Assembly (NCBI RefSeq): GCF_014779795.1
Contig: NZ_JACXZS010000005.1
Location: 248,001-312,000 of the forward strand
Source of the DNA: Microbacterium helvum
GTDB lineage: Bacteria > Actinomycetota > Actinomycetes > Actinomycetales > Microbacteriaceae
Direction of reading: 5' to 3'
Length of the DNA stretch: 64,000 bases
In this document: positions 19,053 to 30,605 of the stretch, piece after piece
Layout: the number at the start of each line of letters is the position of its first letter
Position numbering within the stretch: the stretch's first letter is position 1
Notes under the pieces: model-generated
Databases searched by the model: none
What the model was told of the DNA's origin: nothing
What the model saw: the letters and a program-made list of their open reading frames with translations, nothing else
Program-made: the position numbers and the translations under genes

Positions 19053-19928
19053 ATGCGCGGCATCGTTCTCGCCGGGGGCACCGGCTCCCGCCTGCACCCG
19101 ATCACGCTCGGAGTCTCCAAGCAACTCGTGCCGGTCTATGACAAGCCGATGATCTATTACCCGCTCTCGACGCTCATGCTCGCCGGCATCCGTGACATCC
19201 TCGTCATCACGACGCCGCACGACGCCGACCAGTTCGAGCGGCTCCTGGGTGACGGATCGCAGTTCGGCATCTCGTTGACGTACGCCCAGCAGCCGTCGCC
19301 GGACGGCCTGGCTCAGGCCTTCGTGATCGGCGAGGAGCACATCGGGAGCGACACGGCGGCGCTGGTCCTCGGCGACAACATCTTCTACGGACAGGGCATG
19401 GGCACGCGCCTGCGGCGGTACGAGTCGCTCACCGGTGCGGCCGTCTTCGGCTACTGGGTCGCGGATCCGAGCGCGTACGGCGTCGTGGAGTTCGATGCCA
19501 GCGGGAGGGCGCTCAGCCTCGAAGAGAAGCCGGCACAGCCGAAGAGCCACTTCGCGATCCCGGGCCTCTACTTCTATGACAACGACGTGGTCGAGATCGC
19601 GAAGAGTCTGCGCCCCTCGGCGCGGGGCGAGCTGGAGATCACGGACCTCAACCGGATCTATCTCGAGCGCGGTCAGCTCCAGGTGGAGGTGCTCCCGCGT
19701 GGCACGGCCTGGCTGGACACCGGGACGTTCGACTCGCTCAGCGAGGCTACGGAGTTCATCAGGACGGTGCAGAAGCGGCAGGGGCTGTCGATCGGAAGCC
19801 CGGAAGAGGTCGCCTGGCGCCTGGGGTTCCTCACCGACGACGAGCTTCGCGCCCGCGCCGAACCGCTCGTGAAGAGCGGCTACGGCACTTACCTGCTCGA
19901 GATCCTCGCTCAGGGGCGCCACAGCTAG
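19053..19928 (+). CDS. rmlA: Glucose-1-phosphate thymidylyltransferase
   Basis: 291-residue nucleotidyltransferase that makes dTDP-glucose, substrate of Rml[19 protein letters not shown] is the pyrophosphorylase signature (quoted in full at 18 residues), followed by [19 protein letters not shown] and [12 protein letters not shown]. Length is normal. ATG 19053 is preferred to GTG 19047 because the family begins with MRGI or MKGI and the -10 spacing fits. It is divergent from rmlB, so both arms of the pathway are driven from a 116-base gap. Confidence 0.95.
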   Translation: MRGIVLAGGTGSRLHPITLGVSKQLVPVYDKPMIYYPLSTLMLAGIRDILVITTPHDADQFERLLGDGSQFGISLTYAQQPSPDGLAQAFVIGEEHIGSDTAALVLGDNIFYGQGMGTRLRRYESLTGAAVFGYWVADPSAYGVVEFDASGRALSLEEKPAQPKSHFAIPGLYFYDNDVVEIAKSLRPSARGELEITDLNRIYLERGQLQVEVLPRGTAWLDTGTFDSLSEATEFIRTVQKRQGLSIGSPEEVAWRLGFLTDDELRARAEPLVKSGYGTYLLEILAQGRHS

Positions 19929-19934
19929 GCGGGT

Positions 19935-20020
19935 AGAATCACGGGGGCCGGCGATCAGTACTGCCGCCGCCCATCAGCTTGCGCGGTGACCGTTCTGCCG
20001 CATCTAGGAGTCAGCCTTTG
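19935..20020 (+). promoter_or_regulatory. Promoter, leader and SD deciding a TTG start
   Basis: TAGAAT at 19935-19940 is a good -10, giving a leader of about 70 bases. GGAG at 20007-20010 is seven bases from TTG at 20018; the ATG at 20024 would be 13 bases away. The TTG is therefore the better start for the RgpF-like gene. Confidence 0.5.
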
Positions 20021-22006
20021 CATATGGAGCAACGTGCCAACGCGGTCGAACCGGTCGCCTTCCCTGCCGACGGCCGCCGGATCGTCTTCTATCTTCTCCA
20101 TGACAGCCGCGGCGACGTCGACGACTACGTCGTCTACAAGCTCCGCGAGCTGAGGCCGTTCGTCCAGCACATCTTCGTCGTCGTCAACGGCGAGCTCACC
20201 GACGAAGGCCGCTCGAGGCTGGACCAGGTCGCCGACACGGTGTGGGTCCGCGACAACGTCGGATTCGACGTGTGGGGATACAAGACCGCGATGGCGCGCT
20301 TCGGCGCCGACAGGCTCGCGGAGTTCGACGAGCTGATCTTGATGAACTACACGTGGTTCGGCCCCGTCGGGTCCTTCGCGCCCGTGTTCGACCGGATGAA
20401 CGAGCAGCCGGTCGACTTCTGGGGGATGACCGACTACGGTGCAGAGACCCCCAATCCGTACACGCGCACGGGCGTGCTCCATCGTCATCTGCAGTCACAC
20501 TGGATCGCCGTTCGCAGGAGCATGTTCACGAGCGATGAGTGGCGCGTGTACTGGGACGAGATGCCCGTGATCACCACGTACACGGAGTCGATCCTGACCC
20601 ATGAGTCTCGGTTCACGCACCACTTCGAAGAGCTCGGCTTCACCTCGGCCGTAGCGTTCGCCGTCGACGACTACCCTTCTCAGCACCCGGCGCTGCTGAA
20701 CGCGGACCTGCTGCTCGACGACGGGTGCCCGGTGCTGAAGCGCCGTGCGTTCTTCCACTACCCGCCGTATCTCGATCGCCACGCGGTCATCGGGCGCTGG
20801 ACCATCGAGAAGGCGGCGTCCTACGGCTATCCGGTGGAGATGCTCTTCCAGAACCTCGTGAAGAACTCGCAGCCGAAGTCCCTGTACGCCGACGCCTCGA
20901 TGATGGAGGTGCTCCCCGATGTCGACGTGTCGTACGACCCGGGGCACCCTCTGCGACTGGCCGCGGTCGCGCACATCTTCTATGAGGACATGACCGACGA
21001 GCTGCTCGACCGCCTGGTGATGCTGCCTTCCGCGTTCGATCTGTTCATCACGACCACCGACGACGAGAAGGCCGCGCACATCCAGGCCGTCCTGGATCAG
21101 CGCGCCGATGAGAAGGTCGCCCGCTCAGAGATCCGTGTGCTGCCCTCCAACCGGGGGCGCGACCTCAGCGCTTTCTTCATCGCGTGTCGTGACGTCCTGG
21201 AACCCGGCCGCTACGACCTGGTGGTGAAGATCCACTCGAAGAAGACCGTCCAGGACTCGTACAACGCGGGTCGCTACTTCAAGTACCAGCAGCTGGACAA
21301 CGTGCTGAACTCGCCCGGGTATGCGGCGAACGCGGTCGCCCTCTTCCAGAAGGAGCCGGGGCTCGGCCTCGCGTTCCCTCCGATGATCCACGTCGGCTAC
21401 CCCACGATGGGGCGCGGGTGGTACGCGAACCGTGCGCCCGCGGAAGCCCTGGCCAAGGACCTCGGCATCCGGGTCCCGTTCGACGACATCTCGCCGCTCG
21501 CGCCGTACGGGTGCTTCTGGTACGCGCGCCCGGAGGCGCTGAGGCTCCTGGTCGATCACGAGTGGACGTACGAGGAGTATGCCGCTCCGGATCAGCATCG
21601 CGACGGAAGCCTGGCGCACGTGCAGGAGCGGCTGATCTCGTACGCCGCCGCTGAGCTCGGGTACCACACACGCACGATCTCCGCCCTCGAGCACACGGCC
21701 ATCAGCCATGTGGCCCTCGACTTCAAGCTCGATCAGATGGGCGCGACCATGCCCGGCTATCCGATCGACCAGATCCAGTTCCTCCACCGCGCGGGATGGC
21801 TCGGACACGGCGGGATCGTCGCTCTGACCCGGGTCTACCTCAAGCTGAACCACCCGAAGATCGCTGCGACGCTGCGCCCGCTGGAGCGACCGGCGCGCAT
21901 CGCCCACGCTTGGCTGTGGCGGATGCGGCACCGTGCGGAGCTCAAGCGGAACCGCGAGGAGGTGGCCGGTGACCTCGCTGAAGGAGAGCTTCGATCCTCG
22001 CAATAA
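20018..22006 (+). CDS. Rhamnan-synthesis RgpF-like glycosyltransferase
   Basis: 662 residues. The first half (about 25-310) is an RgpF-family domain: FYLLHDSRGDVDDYV, FVVVNGELTDEGRSRL, NVGFDVWGYKTAM and LILMNYTWFGPV, then a second related unit (about 320-560) with VAHIFYEDMTDELLDRL, SNRGRDLSAFF, YDLVVKIHSKKT and GCFWYARPEAL. RgpF proteins extend rhamnose-rich wall polysaccharides; the exact linkage here is unknown. It follows rmlA, which would supply the dTDP-deoxyhexose donor. A TTG start with GGAG seven bases upstream is inferred. Its 3' end overlaps the acyltransferase start by 38 bases. Confidence 0.82.
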   Translation: MHMEQRANAVEPVAFPADGRRIVFYLLHDSRGDVDDYVVYKLRELRPFVQHIFVVVNGELTDEGRSRLDQVADTVWVRDNVGFDVWGYKTAMARFGADRLAEFDELILMNYTWFGPVGSFAPVFDRMNEQPVDFWGMTDYGAETPNPYTRTGVLHRHLQSHWIAVRRSMFTSDEWRVYWDEMPVITTYTESILTHESRFTHHFEELGFTSAVAFAVDDYPSQHPALLNADLLLDDGCPVLKRRAFFHYPPYLDRHAVIGRWTIEKAASYGYPVEMLFQNLVKNSQPKSLYADASMMEVLPDVDVSYDPGHPLRLAAVAHIFYEDMTDELLDRLVMLPSAFDLFITTTDDEKAAHIQAVLDQRADEKVARSEIRVLPSNRGRDLSAFFIACRDVLEPGRYDLVVKIHSKKTVQDSYNAGRYFKYQQLDNVLNSPGYAANAVALFQKEPGLGLAFPPMIHVGYPTMGRGWYANRAPAEALAKDLGIRVPFDDISPLAPYGCFWYARPEALRLLVDHEWTYEEYAAPDQHRDGSLAHVQERLISYAAAELGYHTRTISALEHTAISHVALDFKLDQMGATMPGYPIDQIQFLHRAGWLGHGGIVALTRVYLKLNHPKIAATLRPLERPARIAHAWLWRMRHRAELKRNREEVAGDLAEGELRSSQ

Positions 22007-23264
22007 CAGCATCGGGTTCCTCCGATGGCTGATGGCCTTCATGGTCATCTTCTCGCACGCCGGACCGCTGGGCGGCTTCTACGGTGGTCATGATCTGGGC
22101 ACCCAGTGGAGTGACGAGCAATCACTCGGCGGCGTGGCCGTCGCGGGATTCTTCTTCCTGTCCGGCTTCCTCATCACCAAGAGCAAGATGGGTCGCGCCT
22201 CGACGCCGAGGTACTTCTGGCGACGGATCATGCGCATCTTCCCGGGGTGGTTCCTCATCCTGCTGGTGACCGCGTACGTGTTCGCTCCGATCGCATGGAT
22301 GCAGGAGCACGGCTCGATGGACGGCTTCTGGAATGCGACCGTCGACTCTCCGTTCACGTACTTCTCGAACAACATGTGGCTGCCGCTGATGCAGCACAAC
22401 ATCGCCGGCATGGGGACGAGCATCCCCTTCTACACGCAGCACGGCGGCTTCGAGTGGAATGGCTCGGCATGGACGCTCGCGTTCGAGTTCGGCTGCTACA
22501 TCCTGGTGGCGATCCTGGGAGTCATTGGCGCGCTGTCGCACCGCATGGTCGGCGGCATCATCGCGACGGGGATCATCCTCCTGGCGATGATGCAGTGGTT
22601 CGGCATCGGCAATCTCTCGGCTCTCACGCCGGCCTTCGGCGACTACCGCGTTCTGCTCCTCTACGCCCCGTTCGCCTTCGGCATCCTCTTCGCGCTGTTC
22701 GGCGACAGGATCCCGATCGACAATCGACTGGCGATCGCGTGCGTCCTCATCGCAGGGTTCACCTACGCCAAGGGCGGGTGGCTGATCGTCGGCCAGTACG
22801 CCTTCTGCTACATCCTCATGTGGTTCGCGATCAAGGCGACCAAGCTGAAGAACTGGGACAAGCACGGCGACTTCTCGTACGGGATCTACATCGTCGCCTG
22901 GCCGTTGATGCAGTTCAGCGCGTACTTCGGGCTGCAAGAGGCCGGCTGGCTGGTGTACCACCTCGTCATCGTCGTGGGATGCCATGTCTACGCCTACCTG
23001 AGCTGGCATCTCATCGAGCGTCCGGCTCTTCAGCTGAAGGACTGGACTCCGCGGTGGCTTGCCGCCGTGCTCGCACGCACCGAGCGACCGCGCCACGCCG
23101 CGCTGGACTGGCTGGACCCGGGACGTGCTGCACCGCGGACCGCGCCCGTGGTCCCCGGGACTACGGCACCGCAGGCGCTGACGCGGAGCCCTGATCCGGC
23201 ACCGCTGACAGCAGGCGACGCGACGACGGAGTCGGTCGGAGCAGGACGGACGGAGCGCGCATGA
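21969..23264 (+). CDS. Acyltransferase family 3 membrane protein
   Basis: 431 residues with about ten membrane helices. AT3 hallmarks: RWLMAFMVIFSHAGPLGG in the first helix (Arg and the essential His) and FFFLSGFLITKS in the second. AT3 proteins carry acyl groups from the cytoplasm to the outside to O-acylate surface sugars. The C-terminal 60 residues are Pro/Arg-rich without an SGNH domain; that function may lie in the next gene, which overlaps by four bases. GTG 21969 is chosen for its GAGGAGGTGG SD, even though this overlaps the glycosyltransferase by 38 bases. Confidence 0.85.
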   Translation: MTSLKESFDPRNNSIGFLRWLMAFMVIFSHAGPLGGFYGGHDLGTQWSDEQSLGGVAVAGFFFLSGFLITKSKMGRASTPRYFWRRIMRIFPGWFLILLVTAYVFAPIAWMQEHGSMDGFWNATVDSPFTYFSNNMWLPLMQHNIAGMGTSIPFYTQHGGFEWNGSAWTLAFEFGCYILVAILGVIGALSHRMVGGIIATGIILLAMMQWFGIGNLSALTPAFGDYRVLLLYAPFAFGILFALFGDRIPIDNRLAIACVLIAGFTYAKGGWLIVGQYAFCYILMWFAIKATKLKNWDKHGDFSYGIYIVAWPLMQFSAYFGLQEAGWLVYHLVIVVGCHVYAYLSWHLIERPALQLKDWTPRWLAAVLARTERPRHAALDWLDPGRAAPRTAPVVPGTTAPQALTRSPDPAPLTAGDATTESVGAGRTERA

Positions 23265-24469
23265 GCGGTACCGGTGGCGCCGACATCGTCCACGGGTCTG
23301 GACTGCCCAGTCCCCGCTGGTGGCGTCGGTACAAGGACATCCCGCTCATCGTCCTGGCGATCCTGTCCCTCATCGCGGCGCTGATCGGCTGGGTCACGCA
23401 GTACCGGCTCGACGAGGCGGCTGCGCAGCCTGCTCCGGTCGCATCGGGGGACCCCGGCGACCCGTCCGTGGCGGCGGCCTGCAGGCCGCCGATCGCGACA
23501 CCGGAGAGCGAGCCATGGATCGATGCCGACGGTGGCGGAGAGGCGACGTGGAAGGCGAACTCGGCTGAGCTGGAGGATCCGGTCGTCCTCGGGCGTGACG
23601 GCTGGGCGTTCTACAACGACCAGGTGGAAGAGAACTTCTCCCAGGCGGTCGGACGGAGGTACCTCACCGTCGCCGAGGCCGATGCGTGGCACGACTACTT
23701 CGCTTCGCTGCAGTCGGGTCTCGCCGAGCAGGGGATCGAGCTCTCGATCCAGGTCAGCCCGTCTGCCAGCAGCGTCTATCCGCAGCAGCTTCCGGAGTGG
23801 ACCGACGGCATCTTGGGATCGACTCCGCTCGATCAGTTCCTCGCGGCCTCTCCTGATCTTCCCATCGTGGACTTCCGCAGTGCGCTGCGCGCAGCATCGG
23901 AGTCTGACACGGTCTACACCCCCGTGAACAGCCACTGGACGGATTGGGGCGGTTACGTGGCGTGGCAGGCCTACGCGGGGTGTCACGACTCGATGTACCC
24001 GGGCGAGGAGGCGCTGTGGGTGCCGGCGGTGTCCGGTGTCGAGAGCACCCGCATCTACAACGAGTACGCCCCTTACGGTGTTCCGGACACGGGGCCGGAG
24101 TGGACCGTGCCCGCGTTCGACGAGACCTTCGCGGATGTGGCGGTGACCGATTCGCAGGGCGTCACCGCCACGGTCAACGGTGAGGACCCTGTCGATCTCT
24201 CCAAGCTCCCCGCCGCGACGTCGACCGAGGGCGCGAAGACCGCGAAGACGGCACTCATCCTCCGGGACTCGATGGGCAACGCCCTGTCACCGTACTGGGG
24301 GCAGACGTTCGAGAAGACCTGGCAGATCCAGCATCGATACGACGACTGGTCGAACCCGCCCAACTTCCGCGCGCTCGTCGACCAGTATCACCCGGACGTG
24401 GTGATCGTGCAGCTCGCTGAGCGCCATCTCGCCAACGCGCCGGCAGTCGGGATCACGCCCGGCTACTGA
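23261..24469 (+). CDS. AlgX/AlgJ (DHHW)-like SGNH-type acetyltransferase candidate
   Basis: 402 residues: a cytoplasmic tail, one membrane anchor (about 24-44), then an outer domain. GRDGWAFYNDQVEENFSQ and SIQVSPSASSVYPQQLPEW match the AlgJ/AlgX family, as do PVNSHWTDWGGYVAW, LILRDSMGNALSPYWG and PDVVIVQLAERHL. Catalytic positions would be H225 in NSHW and S337 in RDSM; the Asp normally two residues before the His is N223. Homologues move acetyl groups onto polysaccharides outside the membrane. An ATGA overlap with the AT3 gene suggests the two form one machine. The Asp-to-Asn change could reduce or alter catalysis. Confidence 0.75.
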   Translation: MSGTGGADIVHGSGLPSPRWWRRYKDIPLIVLAILSLIAALIGWVTQYRLDEAAAQPAPVASGDPGDPSVAAACRPPIATPESEPWIDADGGGEATWKANSAELEDPVVLGRDGWAFYNDQVEENFSQAVGRRYLTVAEADAWHDYFASLQSGLAEQGIELSIQVSPSASSVYPQQLPEWTDGILGSTPLDQFLAASPDLPIVDFRSALRAASESDTVYTPVNSHWTDWGGYVAWQAYAGCHDSMYPGEEALWVPAVSGVESTRIYNEYAPYGVPDTGPEWTVPAFDETFADVAVTDSQGVTATVNGEDPVDLSKLPAATSTEGAKTAKTALILRDSMGNALSPYWGQTFEKTWQIQHRYDDWSNPPNFRALVDQYHPDVVIVQLAERHLANAPAVGITPGY

Positions 24470-25320
24470 GCGACGGTCGTGTCGCCTTCTCGCGCCATCA
24501 CCTCGCGGATGATGGTGGCGTCGCCCCACACGCCGGGTGAGTCGTACGGCCGGTCGGGGAACGCCCCGTACTCGAGCGTCAATCCCAGGTCGTGCGCCGC
24601 GATGAAGTCCTCGACCTGCGCGGCCAGCGATTTCGGCGTTCCCGAGCAGCAGTTCACCGTGCCGACGACATCGTGCGCGTCGGTCAGCGCCGCGATCTGT
24701 CGACCGAGCTCGTCCACCGGGATGAAGTCGTACAGGTTGCGCCCCGTCGTGAAGGGGAACGCCGTCCGGCCTTGGTCGGCAGCATCCAGCAGCTTGCGGA
24801 AGATGGACTCGCTGCGCCGATCGTCGCCGTAGATGTAGTACGCGCGCACCCACGCCAGCGAGGCGGTCTCCGGCAGCGCCAGGGGAAGGGCTCGTCGCAG
24901 CGCGTCCTTCGCGATCCCATACTGCGACAGCGGCGACGTCGGCGTGTCGGCCTGGATGGGGCCCTCCCAGTAACCGACCTCGTGCATCGTGCCGAGAGCG
25001 ACGATTCTCGCCACGCCGTTCTCAGCGAGCCTGGTCAGGAGCCGGAAGTGTGAGGACAGCTGTGACATGTGGGCGGGCGAATTGTGGCGGAACCCGTCCT
25101 TCCATGCGAGGTGCACGACGGCGTCGGGGAGCGGTCCCCAGATGTCCGGGTCGAAGTCGTCCTCGAGGATGTCGGCCTCGACGACGCGCGCACGCGGGTC
25201 GAGCTCGACCGCGCCCTGCCGGCGGACCGTCGCCACGACCTCGTTGCCTCGATCCAGGAGAGCGGTGACCACGTGAGGGCCGATGTATCCCCCGGCTCCG
25301 GTGACGACGACTCGTGACAT
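24463..25320 (-). CDS. NAD(P)-dependent SDR, dTDP-6-deoxy-L-talose dehydrogenase (Tll)-like
   Basis: 285-residue SDR with GAGGYIGPHVVTALL, VVHLAWKDG, VALGTMHEVGYWEG and LSQYGIAKDALRRAL (YxxxK). The pattern and length resemble dTDP-4-keto-sugar reductases such as Tll or Fcd more than 4,6-dehydratases, which carry TDE triplets. It could be the final reductase of the local deoxyhexose pathway in place of RmlD; this is inference. AAGGGA five bases before the ATG is the SD. Its stop overlaps the stop of the convergent acetyltransferase gene by seven bases. Confidence 0.65.
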   Translation of the reverse strand: MSRVVVTGAGGYIGPHVVTALLDRGNEVVATVRRQGAVELDPRARVVEADILEDDFDPDIWGPLPDAVVHLAWKDGFRHNSPAHMSQLSSHFRLLTRLAENGVARIVALGTMHEVGYWEGPIQADTPTSPLSQYGIAKDALRRALPLALPETASLAWVRAYYIYGDDRRSESIFRKLLDAADQGRTAFPFTTGRNLYDFIPVDELGRQIAALTDAHDVVGTVNCCSGTPKSLAAQVEDFIAAHDLGLTLEYGAFPDRPYDSPGVWGDATIIREVMAREGDTTVAQ

Positions 25321-25393
25321 TCCGATCCCTTCGCGCGACCGTCGGCGGTGGTCGCCGGTCGGTCCAGCGCGCCCGCTCCGGTGCTCTCACACG

Positions 25394-25399
25394 AGGATA
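25394..25399 (-). promoter_or_regulatory. Possible -10 of the Tll-like gene
   Basis: Minus-strand TATCCT, about 75 bases before the ATG at 25320, in a gap shared with the divergent ABC exporter operon. Confidence 0.3.
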
Positions 25400-25442
25400 C
25401 CGGTGCCGAATGGTGTGGACCGGGCTGCCAGAATCCGCCGGG

Positions 25443-25480
25443 TATAGTTATGCAGTTCATCGACATAGGCGGAGCTTTTG
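25443..25480 (+). promoter_or_regulatory. Promoter and SD of the first ABC exporter, TTG start
   Basis: TATAGT at 25443-25448 is a strong -10. AGGCGGAG at 25467-25474 precedes a TTG at 25478; no ATG or GTG in frame nearby keeps the N-terminal region of the family. Confidence 0.5.
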
Positions 25481-26389
25481 GATACGACCGACCGGTTCGC
25501 GCGGATAGCGGCGACCCCGTTCACGTCATCGGACTCTCGCGGATTGAGGTTCCCCGGGCGCGGCGGCAAGCTGCGCGAGGTGTTCGGTCGCAGGGACCTG
25601 CTCGCGCTCCTGGTCAGGCGCGACCTTCAGGCCCGCTATCGGGACAGTGTGCTCGGCTTCCTGTGGACGCTGATCCGGCCCCTGGTCCAGTTCCTCATGT
25701 ACTACCTGGTGCTGGGGCAGTTCCTTCGTGCTGCAGAGGGGATCCCCCAGTTCGCCGTGTTCCTGTTCGCGGGGCTCACGATCTACAGCTTCTTCGCGGA
25801 GATGGTGCAGGGCTCGACGTCGTCGATCCTCAGCAACGCCGGGCTCGTCAAGAAGATCTATCTGCCGCGTGAGATCTTCCCGCTCGCAAGCGTCGGTGCC
25901 GCAGGCTTCATGTTCCTCGTCCAGGTGCTCGTGCTGCTGGGCGGCGCGATCGTCTTCCAGGCACTGCCGGCACCGGTCGAGATGCTCTGGGTGCTCCCGT
26001 CGGTCCTTCTCATCCTCATCTACGGTCTCGCGTTCGGGATCCTGCTGTCCGCGCTGAATGTCTATCTTCGCGACGTCCAGTACGTGACCGATGTCGTGCT
26101 GATGCTCGCCATGTGGCTGTCTCCGATCGTCTACGCCTGGACGATGGTCGCGGACACCTTCGCGAAGCTCGGGCTTCCGTCGTGGGCCCTCGAGGCCTAT
26201 ACGAACAACCCGATCACCCTTGCCGTCCTCGGATTCAGAAAGGCCTTCTGGGGCGCCGGCACCGCTGCCGACTACCCCGACGACCTCCTGCTGAGGACTG
26301 CGGTGGCCGGCGTCATCGGCCTCGTGCTGCTGTTCATCTCGCACCGCGTCTTCACGCGGTTGCAGGGCAACTTCGCGCAGGAGATGTGA
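25478..26389 (+). CDS. wzm: ABC-2 type polysaccharide export permease (Wzm-like)
   Basis: 303 residues, six membrane helices after an amphipathic N-terminal stretch (REVFGRRDLLALLVRRDLQARYRDSVLGFLW, hallmark RDLQARYRDSVLG). FLWTLIRPLVQFLMYYLVLGQF and ILLSALNVYLRDVQYV are typical of Wzm/TagG permeases that move lipid-linked glycans across the membrane. It works with the ATPase encoded next, whose ATG overlaps this stop by one base. TTG start. It opens an operon that continues through a GT2 enzyme and glf. Confidence 0.9.
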   Translation: MDTTDRFARIAATPFTSSDSRGLRFPGRGGKLREVFGRRDLLALLVRRDLQARYRDSVLGFLWTLIRPLVQFLMYYLVLGQFLRAAEGIPQFAVFLFAGLTIYSFFAEMVQGSTSSILSNAGLVKKIYLPREIFPLASVGAAGFMFLVQVLVLLGGAIVFQALPAPVEMLWVLPSVLLILIYGLAFGILLSALNVYLRDVQYVTDVVLMLAMWLSPIVYAWTMVADTFAKLGLPSWALEAYTNNPITLAVLGFRKAFWGAGTAADYPDDLLLRTAVAGVIGLVLLFISHRVFTRLQGNFAQEM

Positions 26390-27579
26390 TGCAGGCAACC
26401 ATGCATGGCCCCGTCGTCGTGCGCGTCGAGGACGTCACGAAGCACTTCACCGTCCGCAAGGACAACAGCCTCAAGGAGCGCATCGTCCATGCGGGGCGGC
26501 GAGGTCGCGCGCACCGGCAGCAGTACACCGCCGTGGACCGTGTGAGCCTCGAGATCGAGGCCGGCACGACGGTCGGTCTCCTGGGGCCCAACGGGTCGGG
26601 TAAGAGCACGCTGCTCAAGCTCATCGGCGGAATCGTCTCGCCGACCTCCGGCGAGGTGCTCACGCGGGGAAGGATGGCAGCGCTGCTCGAACTCGGCGCC
26701 GGATTCCATCCGGATCTGAGCGGGCGCGAGAACGTGTATCTGAACGCGTCGATCATGGGACTCAGCCGGGCGGAGACCGACGCCAGATTCGACGAGATCC
26801 TCGAGTTCAGCGGCATCGGCGATTTCATCGACACCCAGGTGAAGTTCTACTCGTCGGGGATGTTTGTGCGACTCGCGTTCGCGGTCGCCGTGCACACCGA
26901 CCCCGATGTCCTTCTGGTCGACGAGGTTCTTGCGGTGGGCGATGAGGCGTTCCAGCGCAAGTGCATGGACCGGATCGCCCGGTTCCGCAGCGAAGGCAGG
27001 ACGATCGTCCTCGTCTCGCACTCTGCTTCGCAGGTGCAGGAGCTGTGCGACCGCGGTGTCGTGCTGCGCGACGGCGAGGTCGTCTTCGACGGCGACGTCA
27101 ACGACGCGGTGTCCGCGCTTCGCGACGTGCTGGAGGGGCGACGCGTCGGCGAGGCGCCTCCGCCGGACGCCGGAAAGCCCATCGAGATCACCGGGATCGA
27201 GGTGCTCGACAGTGAGGGGCGCCAGCGCAAGACCACACCGGTCGGTTCGCAGATGAAGGTCCGTATCCACGTCCGCGCGCAGCACGCGATGCCGACCTGG
27301 AACATGGGTTTCAGCATCGACACGCCGACGGGGCAGATGGTCCTCGCATCGAACACCGAGCGCCTCGACGTCGCTCTTCCACCGATCCCGGCGGGGGATT
27401 CGAGCATGGAGTTCGAGATCGCGAGCGCGAACTTCGGACCCGGCCAGTATTTCGTGAACGCGAACGTGTGGCCGGTGCTGCCGGAAGACACGCACATCAT
27501 GTGGCAGGGGGCCCGGTTCACGATGGAGAACGACGACCGCAGTATCGGCACCGTCGCCGCGACGATCTCCATCGCCTAG
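26389..27579 (+). CDS. wzt: ABC exporter ATPase with Wzt-type C-terminal domain
   Basis: 396 residues. The nucleotide-binding domain (about 8-245) has Walker A GPNGSGKST, signature FYSSGMFVRL and Walker B VLLVDEVLAVGDEAF, plus the H-loop VLVSHS. Beyond it, residues about 260-396 form a beta-rich extension (ITGIEVLDSEG, MKVRIHVRAQ, TPTGQMVLASNT) matching the Wzt C-terminal domain, which in O-antigen exporters recognises the finished non-reducing end of the glycan. That implies a terminal modification gates export here. The SD is AGGAG just before the permease stop. Confidence 0.9.
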   Translation: MQATMHGPVVVRVEDVTKHFTVRKDNSLKERIVHAGRRGRAHRQQYTAVDRVSLEIEAGTTVGLLGPNGSGKSTLLKLIGGIVSPTSGEVLTRGRMAALLELGAGFHPDLSGRENVYLNASIMGLSRAETDARFDEILEFSGIGDFIDTQVKFYSSGMFVRLAFAVAVHTDPDVLLVDEVLAVGDEAFQRKCMDRIARFRSEGRTIVLVSHSASQVQELCDRGVVLRDGEVVFDGDVNDAVSALRDVLEGRRVGEAPPPDAGKPIEITGIEVLDSEGRQRKTTPVGSQMKVRIHVRAQHAMPTWNMGFSIDTPTGQMVLASNTERLDVALPPIPAGDSSMEFEIASANFGPGQYFVNANVWPVLPEDTHIMWQGARFTMENDDRSIGTVAATISIA

Positions 27580-27588
27580 GCGCCGCTC

Positions 27589-29776
<2,188 letters not shown>

Positions 29777-29786
29777 CGCGTCCGCC

Positions 29787-29798
29787 TAGGATCGATAC
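29787..29798 (+). promoter_or_regulatory. Leaderless-type promoter of the second ABC exporter
   Basis: TAGGAT at 29787-29792, six bases (CGATAC), GTG at 29799. Confidence 0.6.
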
Positions 29799-30605
29799 GT
29801 GACCACAGCCGCCGTCGGCGCTCCCGGATCCGCCCGGCGCTACCTCCACTCCCTGTGGCTGCTCTCGGCTCGTGACCTCAAGGTCCGGTACGCGACCAGC
29901 GCGCTCGGCTATCTCTGGTCGGTGCTCGATCCGCTCGTGATGAGCGCGATCTACTGGTTCGTCTTCACGCAGATCTTCCAGCGCACGGTCGGCTACCCGC
30001 CGTACATCGTGTTCCTCATCACGGCGCTGCTGCCGTGGGTATGGTTCAACACGTCGGTCTCGGACTTCACGAAGGCCTTCCGCAAGGACGCGCGCCTGGT
30101 GCGCTCGACAGCGATCCCGCGGTCGATCTGGGTCAACCGGATCGTGCTCAGCAAGGGCGTCGAGTTCCTGTGCTCGTTCCCGGTGCTCGTGCTGTTCGTG
30201 GTCATCTCGCAGTTCACCACCGAACCGGCCCAGCTCAACTGGGGGCTCCTGTTGATCCCGGTGGCGATCGTGCTGCAGACCGTGCTGCTCGTGGGCATCG
30301 GGCTGCTGGTCGCGCCGCTGTGCGTGATCTGGGGCGATCTGGAGCGCACCACACGTCTGATCCTGCGAGCCCTCTTCTACGCGTCGCCGATCATCTACGG
30401 CGTCGAGGACCTGCCCGGCAACCTGTCTGCGGTCATGGCGTTCAACCCTCTCGCGGGCATCTTCGAGCTCTACCGCGTGGGATTCTTCCCCGGCGAGTGG
30501 AACCCCTGGGTGATCGGGGTCGGGGCGGTCATGTCGTTCCTGTTCCTGGGAGCCGGCATCCTCGTGTTCCGGCGCCTGGAGCGCCCCGTGCTGAAGGAGC
30601 TGTGA
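29799..30605 (+). CDS. Second ABC-2 polysaccharide export permease
   Basis: 268 residues, six membrane helices. LLSARDLKVRYATSALGYLWSVLDPL and FTQIFQRT are typical of Wzm/TagG/RfbA permeases (hallmark ARDLKVRYATSALGYLW). It differs clearly in sequence from the permease at 25478, so this is a second transport system rather than a recent copy. The ATPase gene starts on the last base of its stop codon. The substrate may be another glycan or teichoic-acid-like polymer. Confidence 0.88.
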   Translation: MTTAAVGAPGSARRYLHSLWLLSARDLKVRYATSALGYLWSVLDPLVMSAIYWFVFTQIFQRTVGYPPYIVFLITALLPWVWFNTSVSDFTKAFRKDARLVRSTAIPRSIWVNRIVLSKGVEFLCSFPVLVLFVVISQFTTEPAQLNWGLLLIPVAIVLQTVLLVGIGLLVAPLCVIWGDLERTTRLILRALFYASPIIYGVEDLPGNLSAVMAFNPLAGIFELYRVGFFPGEWNPWVIGVGAVMSFLFLGAGILVFRRLERPVLKEL

